Source: a virus
DNA: 37,518 bases
Virus record (IMG/VR): IMGVR_UViG_3300046665_000375
Span: 1 to 37,518 of that record
Reading direction: 5' to 3' (one strand)
The notes beneath the pieces are model-generated. The model saw only the letters and a list, made by a program, of their open reading frames with translations, ran no database searches and was not told where the DNA came from. Position 1 is the first letter of the stretch, and the number at the start of each line of letters is the position of its first letter. Below are positions 7,031 to 13,052 of the stretch, piece by piece. Made by a program: the position numbers and the translations under genes.

Positions 7031-7723
7031 TTAGAACAGGTCGAGCGTGAACTTGTCCACAGGCTCGTCGGCTGCAGGCGCCTCGGGCGCGGCCTCCTTG
7101 ACGACGTCGGTGGGTTCCATTGCGGGCGCCGGCCCGGCCTGCGGCCCAGGTTCGGCACCCGCGCCGTCGCTGACCGGCTGTTGAGCGCTCTGGTCCAGCG
7201 CCGCGTCTGCGCTGGCGCTCGCTTCATCGCCGCCGGCAGGCAGCTGCTCGCTCGTGGCCGTGCTGGCGCTGGCGGGCATCACCTCGTCGGCGGCCGCCGC
7301 GGCTTCGCCAGCCGCCGCTGCCGCGCCCGGCACGGCATCGACCTTCCTCTCTTCGTCGCCGCCTTTCCCGCCGCGCCCCTTGCGCGCCGGCTTGTCGTTC
7401 TTGCCGTCGACCTTGGCTTCCGCCTTCGGCGCGGGCAGGCCCAGTGCGGGTGCTGCAGCGGCGGGCGCGGCTACGCCGGCGGCGTCCTGAGCCTGCTGGA
7501 GCAGGGAGCGCTTCGGCGCCTGCCAGGTCGCGAGCGCAGCGATGAAGTCCGCGTCGAACTCGCCCGGCGTGGCGCGCAGGGACAGCGGCTGCGGCAGCTT
7601 GGCCTTCGTCTTCGTGTCGGCCGGCACAGGCGTGACGTTGACGCGCAGCTCGTCGTCGCCCTCGGCGGCTATGGTGATCATCAGCGTCGCCTGTTTGGCG
7701 AGCGCGTGCAGGGAGGTGAACAT
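7031..7723 (-). CDS. PRTRC system protein E
   Basis: 230 residues; ATG at 7723 preceded by GAGGA at eight bases. The first 85 residues form the conserved part (SLHALAKQATLMITIAAE, then LRVNVTPVP, then PLSLRATPGEFDADF). The rest is a long low-complexity Ala/Glu/Pro/Lys region, probably disordered, closing with a hydrophobic end (VDKFTLDLF). It is the first PRTRC gene transcribed in this operon. No enzymatic motif is seen. Identification is by similarity to the remembered PRTRC-E N terminus and by context. Confidence 0.85.
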   Translation of the reverse strand: MFTSLHALAKQATLMITIAAEGDDELRVNVTPVPADTKTKAKLPQPLSLRATPGEFDADFIAALATWQAPKRSLLQQAQDAAGVAAPAAAAPALGLPAPKAEAKVDGKNDKPARKGRGGKGGDEERKVDAVPGAAAAAGEAAAAADEVMPASASTATSEQLPAGGDEASASADAALDQSAQQPVSDGAGAEPGPQAGPAPAMEPTDVVKEAAPEAPAADEPVDKFTLDLF

Positions 7724-7751
7724 TGACGGTTCCTCGTGGGTTGGTGGGTGG

Positions 7752-7940
7752 TTAATCGTTGTCGTTGGCCTGGAGCTTCTTCACGTCGACCTGGGCGCGG
7801 CGCCGCATGTGCCGGCGGGCCAGCGTGTGCAGGATCACCTTGCAGGCGGGATCCGCGAGCAGGGCGTCGAGCGGCACGTGCACGTCGAGCATGCGAAGCG
7901 CGACTTCCAGCGCGGCGCGGTCGGGTTCGACGCGGGGCAT
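7752..7940 (-). CDS. Small protein upstream of the PRTRC genes
   Basis: 62 residues (MPRVEPDRAALEVALRMLDV start), helical, with a basic C-terminal half (HMRRRAQVDVKKLQ). It begins one base after the stop of the preceding small gene and ends 28 bases before PRTRC protein E. No family recognised. It is part of the leftward early operon and may be a nucleic-acid-binding or accessory protein. Confidence 0.55.
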   Translation of the reverse strand: MPRVEPDRAALEVALRMLDVHVPLDALLADPACKVILHTLARRHMRRRAQVDVKKLQANDND

Positions 7941-7941
7941 G

Positions 7942-8142
7942 TCAGGCCCCGTCGGCCGGCGGGCGCACGCCGAGCATCTTGCGCAGCGCGGCGGCGGCGT
8001 CGCGGTGGTCGAGGCCTTCCATGGCGCCGCACAGCATCTGGGCGAACGCGGTGGCCCGACGCTCGACGTCGCCGGGACTCTGGGCGGTCGCATCTTGGGT
8101 CGCCAGGACGATCACGCGTGCGATCTGGTTGGAGGTGGCCAT
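7942..8142 (-). CDS. Small helical protein of the early left operon
   Basis: 66 residues (MATSNQIARVIVLATQDATA start; DHRDAAAALRKMLGV later). The N terminus MATSxxIxR resembles that of the next gene upstream (MATSTKIGRAIKF), so the two may be diverged duplicates. GGAGA lies about eleven bases before the ATG. No known family. Expressed from the CI-controlled left promoter. Confidence 0.55.
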   Translation of the reverse strand: MATSNQIARVIVLATQDATAQSPGDVERRATAFAQMLCGAMEGLDHRDAAAALRKMLGVRPPADGA

Positions 8143-8144
8143 GT

Positions 8145-8351
8145 TCAGCGGATCTCCGTTTCCTGCGCCTGATCGAAGATCGTGAACACCTCGTCCGACA
8201 GCGCTTCACCCTCGGCGCCGCAATTCTTGAGAGCGCCCGACAGGTAGCATACGAAGGCGTCGAGCCGGTCGAACTCGCTCTGGGCGTGACGTTTGTGCGC
8301 CGCGGCGGCCGCGAACTTGATGGCGCGCCCGATCTTGGTGGACGTTGCCAT
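8145..8351 (-). CDS. Small helical protein of the early left operon
   Basis: 68 residues (MATSTKIGRAIKFAAAAAHK start), helical, with two Cys (FVCYLSGALKNCGAEG) and an acidic C terminus. The ATG overlaps the stop codon of the preceding gene (TAATG), which indicates coupling. Its N terminus resembles its downstream neighbour. Function unknown. Confidence 0.55.
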   Translation of the reverse strand: MATSTKIGRAIKFAAAAAHKRHAQSEFDRLDAFVCYLSGALKNCGAEGEALSDEVFTIFDQAQETEIR

Positions 8352-8500
8352 TAGCGTGCCCCCGCGATGACGGTGATCCCGCACGGCATGTCGCCGAGGA
8401 ACTGGGCCGTCAGCATGGCGGCTTCGCTGCTCGAGCGGGCGAGGGCGCTGAACGTGATCGCCATGGTGGCTGTGCGCGCTGTGATGAGGTAGGTGCGCAT
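8351..8500 (-). CDS. 49-residue protein of the early left operon
   Basis: Starts at the ATG at 8500 (MRTYLITARTATMAITFSAL), with GGAGA about eleven bases upstream. It contains an Ala/Met-rich hydrophobic middle and ends PCGITVIAGAR. It is tightly packed between a 40-residue membrane protein gene and the next small gene. No family recognised. Confidence 0.5.
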   Translation of the reverse strand: MRTYLITARTATMAITFSALARSSSEAAMLTAQFLGDMPCGITVIAGAR

Positions 8501-8502
8501 GG

Positions 8503-8625
8503 TCAGATGCTCTCCAATCCGGACAGGACGCAAAAGACGGCGCCGACGGCACACGCGGCGGTCAGGATCGCGACGGCAAAATCAGATGCAGAAAAACGGG
8601 GCTTCGAGGTGCTGGAACTGGACAT
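8503..8625 (-). CDS. 40-residue single-span membrane protein, first gene of the left operon
   Basis: Reading leftward from the ATG at 8625: a polar Ser/Lys-rich N terminus (MSSSSTSKPRFSASD) and one hydrophobic segment (FAVAILTAACAVGAVFCVLSG). GGAGA lies seven bases before the start. It is the first coding sequence after the left promoter. A small inner-membrane protein at this position could act in exclusion or lysis timing, but nothing in the sequence proves this. Confidence 0.55.
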   Translation of the reverse strand: MSSSSTSKPRFSASDFAVAILTAACAVGAVFCVLSGLESI

Positions 8626-8668
8626 CGTGGTCTCCATCTGCCCTGCTGGGCTCGGTTGCGATGGAGAC

Positions 8669-8698
8669 ATACTAAAGGCAACTTGAGTTCGTAGTCAA
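8669..8698 (-). promoter_or_regulatory. Early left promoter (PL-like)
   Basis: On the minus strand, TTGACT (8698-8693) and TAGTAT (8674-8669) are separated by 18 bases, giving a start about 35 bases before the first gene of the left operon. The -35 overlaps the 14-bp operator, and a second operator-like element lies in the spacer. Repression by CI is therefore expected. This promoter would drive the small genes, the PRTRC cassette and the integrase. Confidence 0.7.
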
Positions 8699-8708
8699 GC
8701 TGGCTTGA
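8679..8708. promoter_or_regulatory. Left operators for CI/Cro
   Basis: TCAAGCTGGCTTGA at 8695-8708 is a near-perfect dyad (TCAAGC-NN-GCTTGA) and is identical to 10732-10745 in the cI-cro region. CAACTTGAG at 8679-8687 is also shared with 10782-10790. Both sites overlap or lie between the promoter hexamers. Identical operators at two control regions, flanking the repressor operon, match a lambdoid OL/OR arrangement. Confidence 0.78.
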
Positions 8709-8783
8709 TATAATTTTTTAACCTAACTTGGGTATGAGGGGCTGCAGTGTCCAAGTAGAACATGGTCACTCGACGCAAGGTGC

Positions 8784-8807
8784 AAAAAAGCCCGCTCGCG
8801 GCGGGCT
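8784..8807 (-). terminator. Terminator of the immunity operon
   Basis: On the minus strand, AGCCCGC (8807-8801) and GCGGGCT (8795-8789) form a strong stem with a five-base loop, followed by a run of T (plus-strand A run 8784-8789). It ends leftward transcription from cI and the genes behind it before the early left promoter. Confidence 0.85.
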
Positions 8808-8934
8808 GTCCTAGTCGGTGAAGTGGCACGTTACGTTTGCGCGGGCACGGCTTTGCGCGCCGAGACCAGCTGCTACACCTGTTCGAGCAGAGCAGCGCTC
8901 TTGTCTACCTGCTTTCCAGGGTGTTTAGATTAAA

Positions 8935-9120
8935 TTATTGAACAAATTTTTTTATCACCCAGGCCGGCGTCCAGAACAAGAGAAAGAAAAGAGCGCCCAT
9001 TATCAATCCGAGCACTGGGCTATTGTCGCTAATTCCTACAATTGCCCAGCCACCGCCAAAGACTATCGCCATCACTTTAAGCACTTTGGTAATCGCCAGC
9101 ATTCCGTCTTTGAGTGCCAT
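8935..9120 (-). CDS. Small two-span membrane protein in the immunity operon
   Basis: 61 residues with two hydrophobic segments (VLKVMAIVFGGGWAIVGI and VLGLIMGALFFLLFW), ending in a basic tail. GAGGAG lies a few bases before the ATG. It is the last gene of the leftward transcript that begins with cI, so it should be made in lysogens. Small membrane proteins in this position are often superinfection exclusion factors, but no known family is recognised here. The local sequence is less GC-rich than the rest, suggesting a mobile moron. Confidence 0.65.
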   Translation of the reverse strand: MALKDGMLAITKVLKVMAIVFGGGWAIVGISDNSPVLGLIMGALFFLLFWTPAWVIKKFVQ

Positions 9121-9127
9121 GCTCTCC

Positions 9128-9544
9128 TCACATTTGCTTGAACTTCAGCCACCACCATTCCCATTTTGGAACCGACCTGGAGGTCGCGTCGTCCGCTGGC
9201 AGCCCGGCAAGAACACCGTCTACCATTTGATCATAATTCGTGTGATGCTCAACGCACGACCAATTTTTCACATCGACAATGGCACAGTTATCGTATTTGT
9301 TTGGCGGCGCGCCATCCGTCCAATAAACTACTGTCTTTGTTTCTGTGCTGGTCCGGAAATTTACCTTCCCACCGGCGACCCATCCATTAATTGGACAGCT
9401 ACCATTTACTAATTCGAGTGCGCACCTTGCCTCGTACACAGCAACCTCTTTTCGGAAAGGGACCCAATCACTTAACCATATAGCTAGTATTGCAAGGGCT
9501 ACTAGCAGCAATCCACCTAAGCTTTCTGAATTACTCGTGCTCAT
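9128..9544 (-). CDS. Membrane-anchored protein of the immunity operon
   Basis: 138 residues with one N-terminal transmembrane segment (GGLLLVALAILAIWL) and a mostly polar domain containing four Cys (ARCALELVNGSCPINGW; YDNCAIVDVKNWSCVEH), which could form disulfides if periplasmic. GGAAGG precedes the ATG. Base composition is clearly lower in GC than its neighbours, typical of a late-acquired lysogeny gene. No family recognised. Possible roles include exclusion of other phages; this is inference from position. Confidence 0.65.
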   Translation of the reverse strand: MSTSNSESLGGLLLVALAILAIWLSDWVPFRKEVAVYEARCALELVNGSCPINGWVAGGKVNFRTSTETKTVVYWTDGAPPNKYDNCAIVDVKNWSCVEHHTNYDQMVDGVLAGLPADDATSRSVPKWEWWWLKFKQM

Positions 9545-9547
9545 AAT

Positions 9548-10006
9548 TTAAAGCCTTCCGGCTACTACGCGAGTTGGCTGTATTACGACTCGCCCAACAA
9601 TCCCAAGTTGTCCGCTTTTCACGTTAATTGGTTTAAACGTCGAGTTGACGTAATTCAGATACCAATGGCCGCCGCTCTTCACGAGTTGTTGCACACATGC
9701 TTCGCCGTTCCAGTTCACGGCATAGACCTCACCGTTGCGCAGAGCCGTGTCTGCGGTATTAATCACGAGCCAGTCGTCCTCGAAAAACATTGGCTCCATG
9801 CCTTGATCCCTGACGCGAAGCGCGAGTAATCCGGCAGCATCGGAATTGAGTGCACGCAGCGCCGCCGTTGGCACCAGTAACGGCTCGGTCGTCGAGAGGT
9901 CGGACTCAACCTCGAAACCGGACACCCCTGCGCGTAGCCGAAGCGTCACACGACGGACCTCCGTCATCCCGGGCCAGAAAGAAAGGTCGCTTTGGAATTT
10001 GGTCAT
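9548..10006 (-). CDS. Catalytically dead S24-like protein without a DNA-binding domain
   Basis: 152 residues. Residues about 60-110 align with the LexA/CI S24 fold (LLALRVRDQGMEPMFFEDDWLVINT, then GEVYAVNWNGEACVQQLV). The nucleophile Ser of the DSMEP box is Gly69, and the position of the general-base Lys is Gln106, so self-cleavage is not expected. There is no N-terminal helix-turn-helix. Its ATG overlaps the stop of the CI gene (ATGA). Possible roles are a dimerisation partner or modulator of CI, or a decoy for RecA filaments. It could also be a degenerate duplicate, but the frame is intact and well spaced. Confidence 0.75.
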   Translation of the reverse strand: MTKFQSDLSFWPGMTEVRRVTLRLRAGVSGFEVESDLSTTEPLLVPTAALRALNSDAAGLLALRVRDQGMEPMFFEDDWLVINTADTALRNGEVYAVNWNGEACVQQLVKSGGHWYLNYVNSTFKPINVKSGQLGIVGRVVIQPTRVVAGRL

Positions 10007-10707
10007 ACATTCGGACGGAATACGATTTTTGGAATATGCCCAAGCACCAGGTGCATGCCGTCAATCTCGGCGCAGTCGATAATGATGTTGGGGTGATCCT
10101 TGTTCACCGACTCGAAACAGGCTTGATCATCGCGTACCCATAGCAGCCGCTTGATAAGTCGGCGCCCGTCCTTGAGAAGAACGATCACCTCGTCGCTGGG
10201 TTGTGCTTCTCCACATGGATCCACGCCAACGAACTCCCCCGGCAGATAGCGTGGGCTCATGCTCTCGCCGCGGATTCGCAATGCGTATGCGTCCTCGCAC
10301 GTGGCATACCAGTCGAGAAAACCATCTGGGTGATCAGCACTGAAATCGTCGATGTGCAAAAGCCCATCCGTCCCGGCCTGAACACGCCCGACGACGGGGA
10401 TGGTCTGTCGCGATCTTACGATGCGGGGCGCATCCTCAACTTCGCTGTCATCCGGGCGCGCAGCTGGCGAGTGTGGTGTCGGTGCGCCTTCTCCAGTCTC
10501 GAGCCACAGCGGGTCGACGCGAAGGTGGGCGGCGACAGCGCGCGCCTTCGGCGCATCCATTCCATGGTCACCCTTCAGCCAGTTACCAGCAGCCGTATCC
10601 GACACACCAGCGACTCGGGCGAGCTCGGCTTTGGTAACGCGCTTTCCATTTCGGCGCGTCCTCTCACGTTCGATGGCCCAGAGCAATCTTTCCGATAGTA
10701 ATTTCAT
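10003..10707 (-). CDS. CI-type repressor (XRE helix-turn-helix plus S24 peptidase)
   Basis: 234 residues. An N-terminal helix-turn-helix spans about 23-47 (TKAELARVAGVSDTAAGNWL). The C-terminal S24 domain has Ser149 in RGESMSPRYLPG and Lys186 in GRRLIKRLL as the catalytic pair. The linker contains an Ala111-Gly112 bond (VGRVQAGTDG) at the usual self-cleavage site, so SOS induction through RecA is expected. No Shine-Dalgarno is seen before the ATG at 10707, so a leaderless mRNA, as for lambda cI, is possible. It lies divergent from the Cro-like gene with shared operators between. Confidence 0.92.
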   Translation of the reverse strand: MKLLSERLLWAIERERTRRNGKRVTKAELARVAGVSDTAAGNWLKGDHGMDAPKARAVAAHLRVDPLWLETGEGAPTPHSPAARPDDSEVEDAPRIVRSRQTIPVVGRVQAGTDGLLHIDDFSADHPDGFLDWYATCEDAYALRIRGESMSPRYLPGEFVGVDPCGEAQPSDEVIVLLKDGRRLIKRLLWVRDDQACFESVNKDHPNIIIDCAEIDGMHLVLGHIPKIVFRPNV

Positions 10708-10731
10708 AAAGGTAGCTTAACAAACCAAAGT

Positions 10732-10790
10732 TCAAGCTGGCTTGACTTTTATGCCAACTGAACTTACGATCACCCTAAAGTCAACTTGAG
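10732..10790. promoter_or_regulatory. Right operators for CI/Cro
   Basis: TCAAGCTGGCTTGA at 10732-10745 is identical to the left operator at 8695-8708. CAACTTGAG at 10782-10790 repeats the second left element. AACTGAACTT at 10755-10764 is a possible third, weaker dyad. The first overlaps the -35 of the right promoter and the last sits at the Cro ribosome binding site. Confidence 0.75.
10742..10770 (+). promoter_or_regulatory. Early right promoter (PR-like)
   Basis: TTGACT (10742-10747) and TACGAT (10765-10770) are 17 bases apart. The -35 overlaps the 14-bp operator, so CI binding would block it. It drives the Cro-like gene and the replication genes. Confidence 0.7.
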
Positions 10791-10797
10791 AGTGAAA

Positions 10798-11001
10798 ATG
10801 AACGCTATCGAAATCATCCAGCGCTTGGGCGGCCCGACAAAAACAGCGGCCCTGTGCGAAGTGACGACTCAAGCGGTATCGCAGTGGCAGCAGAACGGCA
10901 TTCCTAAAGCCCGCTTGCAATTCCTGCGCCTCGCTCGCCCTGACGTGTTCGTACCCGCGCCGGCGGCCGGCGCAGCTCACCCCGAATCCCAGCCGCAGTA
11001 A
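10798..11001 (+). CDS. Cro-like repressor (YdaS/Cro type)
   Basis: 67 residues from the ATG at 10798, with GAGAG just upstream. The helix-turn-helix (GPTKTAALCEVTTQAVSQWQ) matches small Cro/YdaS regulators, and the C-terminal third is a Pro/Ala tail. It is the first gene of the rightward early operon, divergent from CI. Expected role: bind the same operators and reduce cI expression during lytic growth. Confidence 0.85.
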   Translation: MNAIEIIQRLGGPTKTAALCEVTTQAVSQWQQNGIPKARLQFLRLARPDVFVPAPAAGAAHPESQPQ

Positions 11002-11120
11002 CCGTTGCGACTTTTTTGCGCCTCAGCTGTTGCGCACAGGCAGTTGCTCTTGAGCGACCGCATCGAAATACCCATAGCGAATTACCCCCGATCGAGAACC
11101 ACCCACAAGGAGAAGTGCCC

Positions 11121-11375
11121 ATGTCCGCCAAGACCATCGAAGTAAAAGGCCTGCTCAGTGCCGACGAATTCATCGACTACGAAACCGAGCGTGTGTTCGC
11201 CGACGTCAAAACCAGTCCACTCATCCGCGCGTTCCTGAAGCGCTGGACGGCTGAGCAGAAGAATAAGCGCTCCCAGCAGCAGAAGGAATGGCCAGATCAT
11301 GGCCAGAACATGGCCATGTCGTTGCCAGGCCGGGTCTCGCCCGACGAGCTTTACCTGCAGCTCTGCGGCAACTGA
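11121..11375 (+). CDS. Small early protein of unknown function
   Basis: 84 residues from an ATG preceded by AAGGAG. The sequence includes an acidic N-terminal half (SADEFIDYETERVF) and a basic middle (LKRWTAEQKNKRSQQQKEW). It lies between cro and the replication genes, the position of regulators such as CII or other early accessory proteins, but no helix-turn-helix is evident. Family unknown. Confidence 0.6.
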   Translation: MSAKTIEVKGLLSADEFIDYETERVFADVKTSPLIRAFLKRWTAEQKNKRSQQQKEWPDHGQNMAMSLPGRVSPDELYLQLCGN

Positions 11376-11387
11376 ACCGAGGAACAC

Positions 11388-11567
11388 ATGCAAGACCAGG
11401 CACAGCCCAAGAACCCCGACAACGACAAAATCGGCACGGCGGCGCGCATCTGGCGCGCCATCGATAAAGAGGCGATCGCCAACAAATCCGACCACGCCAA
11501 GCGCGCGGCCGAGTACCGTGCGCGCCAGGAACTCCGCAAGGTCGTCGACGAAGCCGGGGAGGCGTGA
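11388..11567 (+). CDS. Small charged early protein
   Basis: 59 residues, highly charged and helical (WRAIDKEAIANKSDHAKRAA start of helix). The ATG lies twelve bases after the stop of the previous gene, with GAGGAA seven bases upstream as ribosome binding site. It ends four bases before the next start. No family recognised; part of the rightward early operon. Confidence 0.6.
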   Translation: MQDQAQPKNPDNDKIGTAARIWRAIDKEAIANKSDHAKRAAEYRARQELRKVVDEAGEA

Positions 11568-11571
11568 CGCG

Positions 11572-11970
11572 ATGGGTCGCCAGGACCGCAAGGTGTCAGT
11601 CGAGGAACTCGATGACGCCATCGATGAGCTGTTGAAGGCCGGGCCCCACAGCGTTACCGAAGTGACGCGCGCGCTCGGTTGGTCCACTCGTGCCGTCTGT
11701 CCTCGACTCGAACAGCTGGAGCTCGAACACCGCGCTCATCGCGTCCGTGTTCGACTTCCCAACACGCCGACTGTCTGCTACCTCTGGCATTCCGGCCCCG
11801 CTCCAGGAAGCGCGGCCGTCGACCAGTGCGTCACTGCCACGGCGCTGCCTCATGCCAGGCAGCGGGCACTCGTCCCGTATCAGCAAAGCGTACGCGTGTT
11901 CGCTGCCGTCGGCCGCCGGGATCCGCTCGTGACCGCGCTGTTCGGGCCCGCGCGACAGGCGGCCGCATGA
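11572..11970 (+). CDS. Winged-helix-like small protein upstream of the initiator
   Basis: 132 residues. The first 65 look like a winged helix-turn-helix (VEELDDAIDELLKAGPHSVT, then EVTRALGWSTRAVCPRLEQL), followed by a less regular region. It could regulate early transcription or assist replication. Its stop codon overlaps the ATG of the O-like gene (ATGA), so the two are translationally coupled. Confidence 0.6.
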   Translation: MGRQDRKVSVEELDDAIDELLKAGPHSVTEVTRALGWSTRAVCPRLEQLELEHRAHRVRVRLPNTPTVCYLWHSGPAPGSAAVDQCVTATALPHARQRALVPYQQSVRVFAAVGRRDPLVTALFGPARQAAA

Positions 11971-13052
11971 CGACACCTCAAATCGAGAACGGCTTCACCA
12001 TGATCGCGAACGAGCTGCTCGAGGCGATTCTGGGCGGCGGCTTCTCGCACCGCGAGCAGTCCGTCCTCCTCGCGATCATCCGGAAGACCTACGGCTATGC
12101 CAAGAAGGAAGACGACATGTCGGCCGCCCAGATCGGTGCCCTGTGCGGTGTGGCGCGTCAGCACGTCACGTCGACGCTCAACGCGCTCGCTGGCCGCAAC
12201 GTGATCGGCAAGCGGGCAGGGAGGTTTGGCATGATCATCGGGATCCAGAAGGACCACAGAAAGTGGATCAGCGGCGAGCAGCTGAAGGCCCTGGCTTCAG
12301 CTGCCGATCCTATCGATTTTGCTAGTCCCGATTTGGGACTAGTCCCGAAACAGGACACGTCCCAAAACGGGACGGGGGGTAGTCCCGATTCGGGACAGGG
12401 CGATAGTCCCGAATCGGGACATACAAAAGAAACCCTTCCAAAAGAAAACCACCAAAATAAAAAACCTTGCGCTCCGCAAGCGGACCGCGACCAGGTCGAC
12501 GAGAAGACCCCAGCAGGCCAAAAAGGCCGGGCCAAGACGGGACTCACTGCCGAACTGGCCGACCGCTTCGAGCGCTTCTACGCCGCCTATCCGCTGAAGA
12601 AGTCGCGTGGCACTGCCGAGAAGGCGTTCGGCAAGCTTCGCCCGGACGAGGACATGCTGGCCCAGCTGCTGGCCGGGCTGGAGAAGCGCCGAGCATCGGG
12701 CACGTGGATCGATCCGAAGTTCATCCCGTATCCCGCCAGCTGGCTGAATGCGAAGGGCTGGCTTGACGTCATCGACGTCGAGTACACGCCCGAGGCACGC
12801 GCCGTGATCGACACGTTCAACGAGCTGCTCGGCGCGCAGCTCGGCGAGGTGTCGTCGACGATCTTCGTGCCCGCCCGCGCGGCGCTGATTGCCGATTTCC
12901 TGACGTTCCAGACGAAGCCCGACCTCGCGCGGCGTTACTTCACCTGGCTGCGTGACGACAACGACCTGCCGCCGAAGATCGGCTTCGACCGCCTTGTGGG
13001 TCGACAGGGTTACGCCGATGCGACTGGCGGTAAATTTACGAGGAAACCATGA
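11967..13052 (+). CDS. Phage replication initiator (lambda O-like) carrying iterons
   Basis: 361 residues. The N-terminal 95 residues are a phage O-type DNA-binding domain (NGFTMIANELLEAILGG; LLAIIRKTYGYAKKEDDMSA; GVARQHVTSTLNAL). A low-complexity Ser/Gly/Asp linker follows at about 115-165, encoded by five palindromic repeats and an AT-rich tract. The C-terminal part (about 195-361) begins with a typical replication-protein segment (FERFYAAYPLKKSRGTAEKA). The gene overlaps dnaB by ATGA. The expected role is to bind the internal origin and load the downstream helicase, as lambda O does with its iterons. Confidence 0.85.
   Translation: MTTPQIENGFTMIANELLEAILGGGFSHREQSVLLAIIRKTYGYAKKEDDMSAAQIGALCGVARQHVTSTLNALAGRNVIGKRAGRFGMIIGIQKDHRKWISGEQLKALASAADPIDFASPDLGLVPKQDTSQNGTGGSPDSGQGDSPESGHTKETLPKENHQNKKPCAPQADRDQVDEKTPAGQKGRAKTGLTAELADRFERFYAAYPLKKSRGTAEKAFGKLRPDEDMLAQLLAGLEKRRASGTWIDPKFIPYPASWLNAKGWLDVIDVEYTPEARAVIDTFNELLGAQLGEVSSTIFVPARAALIADFLTFQTKPDLARRYFTWLRDDNDLPPKIGFDRLVGRQGYADATGGKFTRKP
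12324..12475. repeat. Probable phage origin: five 17-bp palindromic iterons and an AT-rich tract
   Basis: Five copies of a 17-bp dyad with consensus AGTCCCGAATCGGGACA lie at 12324-12340, 12341-12357, 12358-12374, 12381-12397 and 12405-12421. The first three are exactly head to tail, the others separated by six and seven bases. An A-rich stretch at 12420-12475 follows and is a likely unwinding element. The repeats lie inside the O-like gene, in the linker codons, as in lambda. Confidence 0.82.

Larger units (their letters stand above)
8626..8934. other. Control region between the left operon and the immunity operon
   Basis: No credible gene in 309 bases. It holds the left promoter and operators (8669-8708) and the terminator that ends the leftward immunity transcript (8784-8807). 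About 120 bases from 8810 to 8934 show nothing I recognise, though their position downstream of the immunity genes could allow a small RNA. A TATAAT at 8709-8714 on the plus strand lacks a convincing -35. Confidence 0.5.

Noticed and set aside
8709-8714. TATAAT on the plus strand as a rightward promoter
   Set aside because: No acceptable -35 at 16-18 bases and no gene downstream before a terminator; the leftward promoter over the operator is better supported.
12324-12421. CRISPR-like repeat array
   Set aside because: Repeats are 17-bp dyads, three with no spacer at all, inside a replication initiator gene; this fits origin iterons, not CRISPR.
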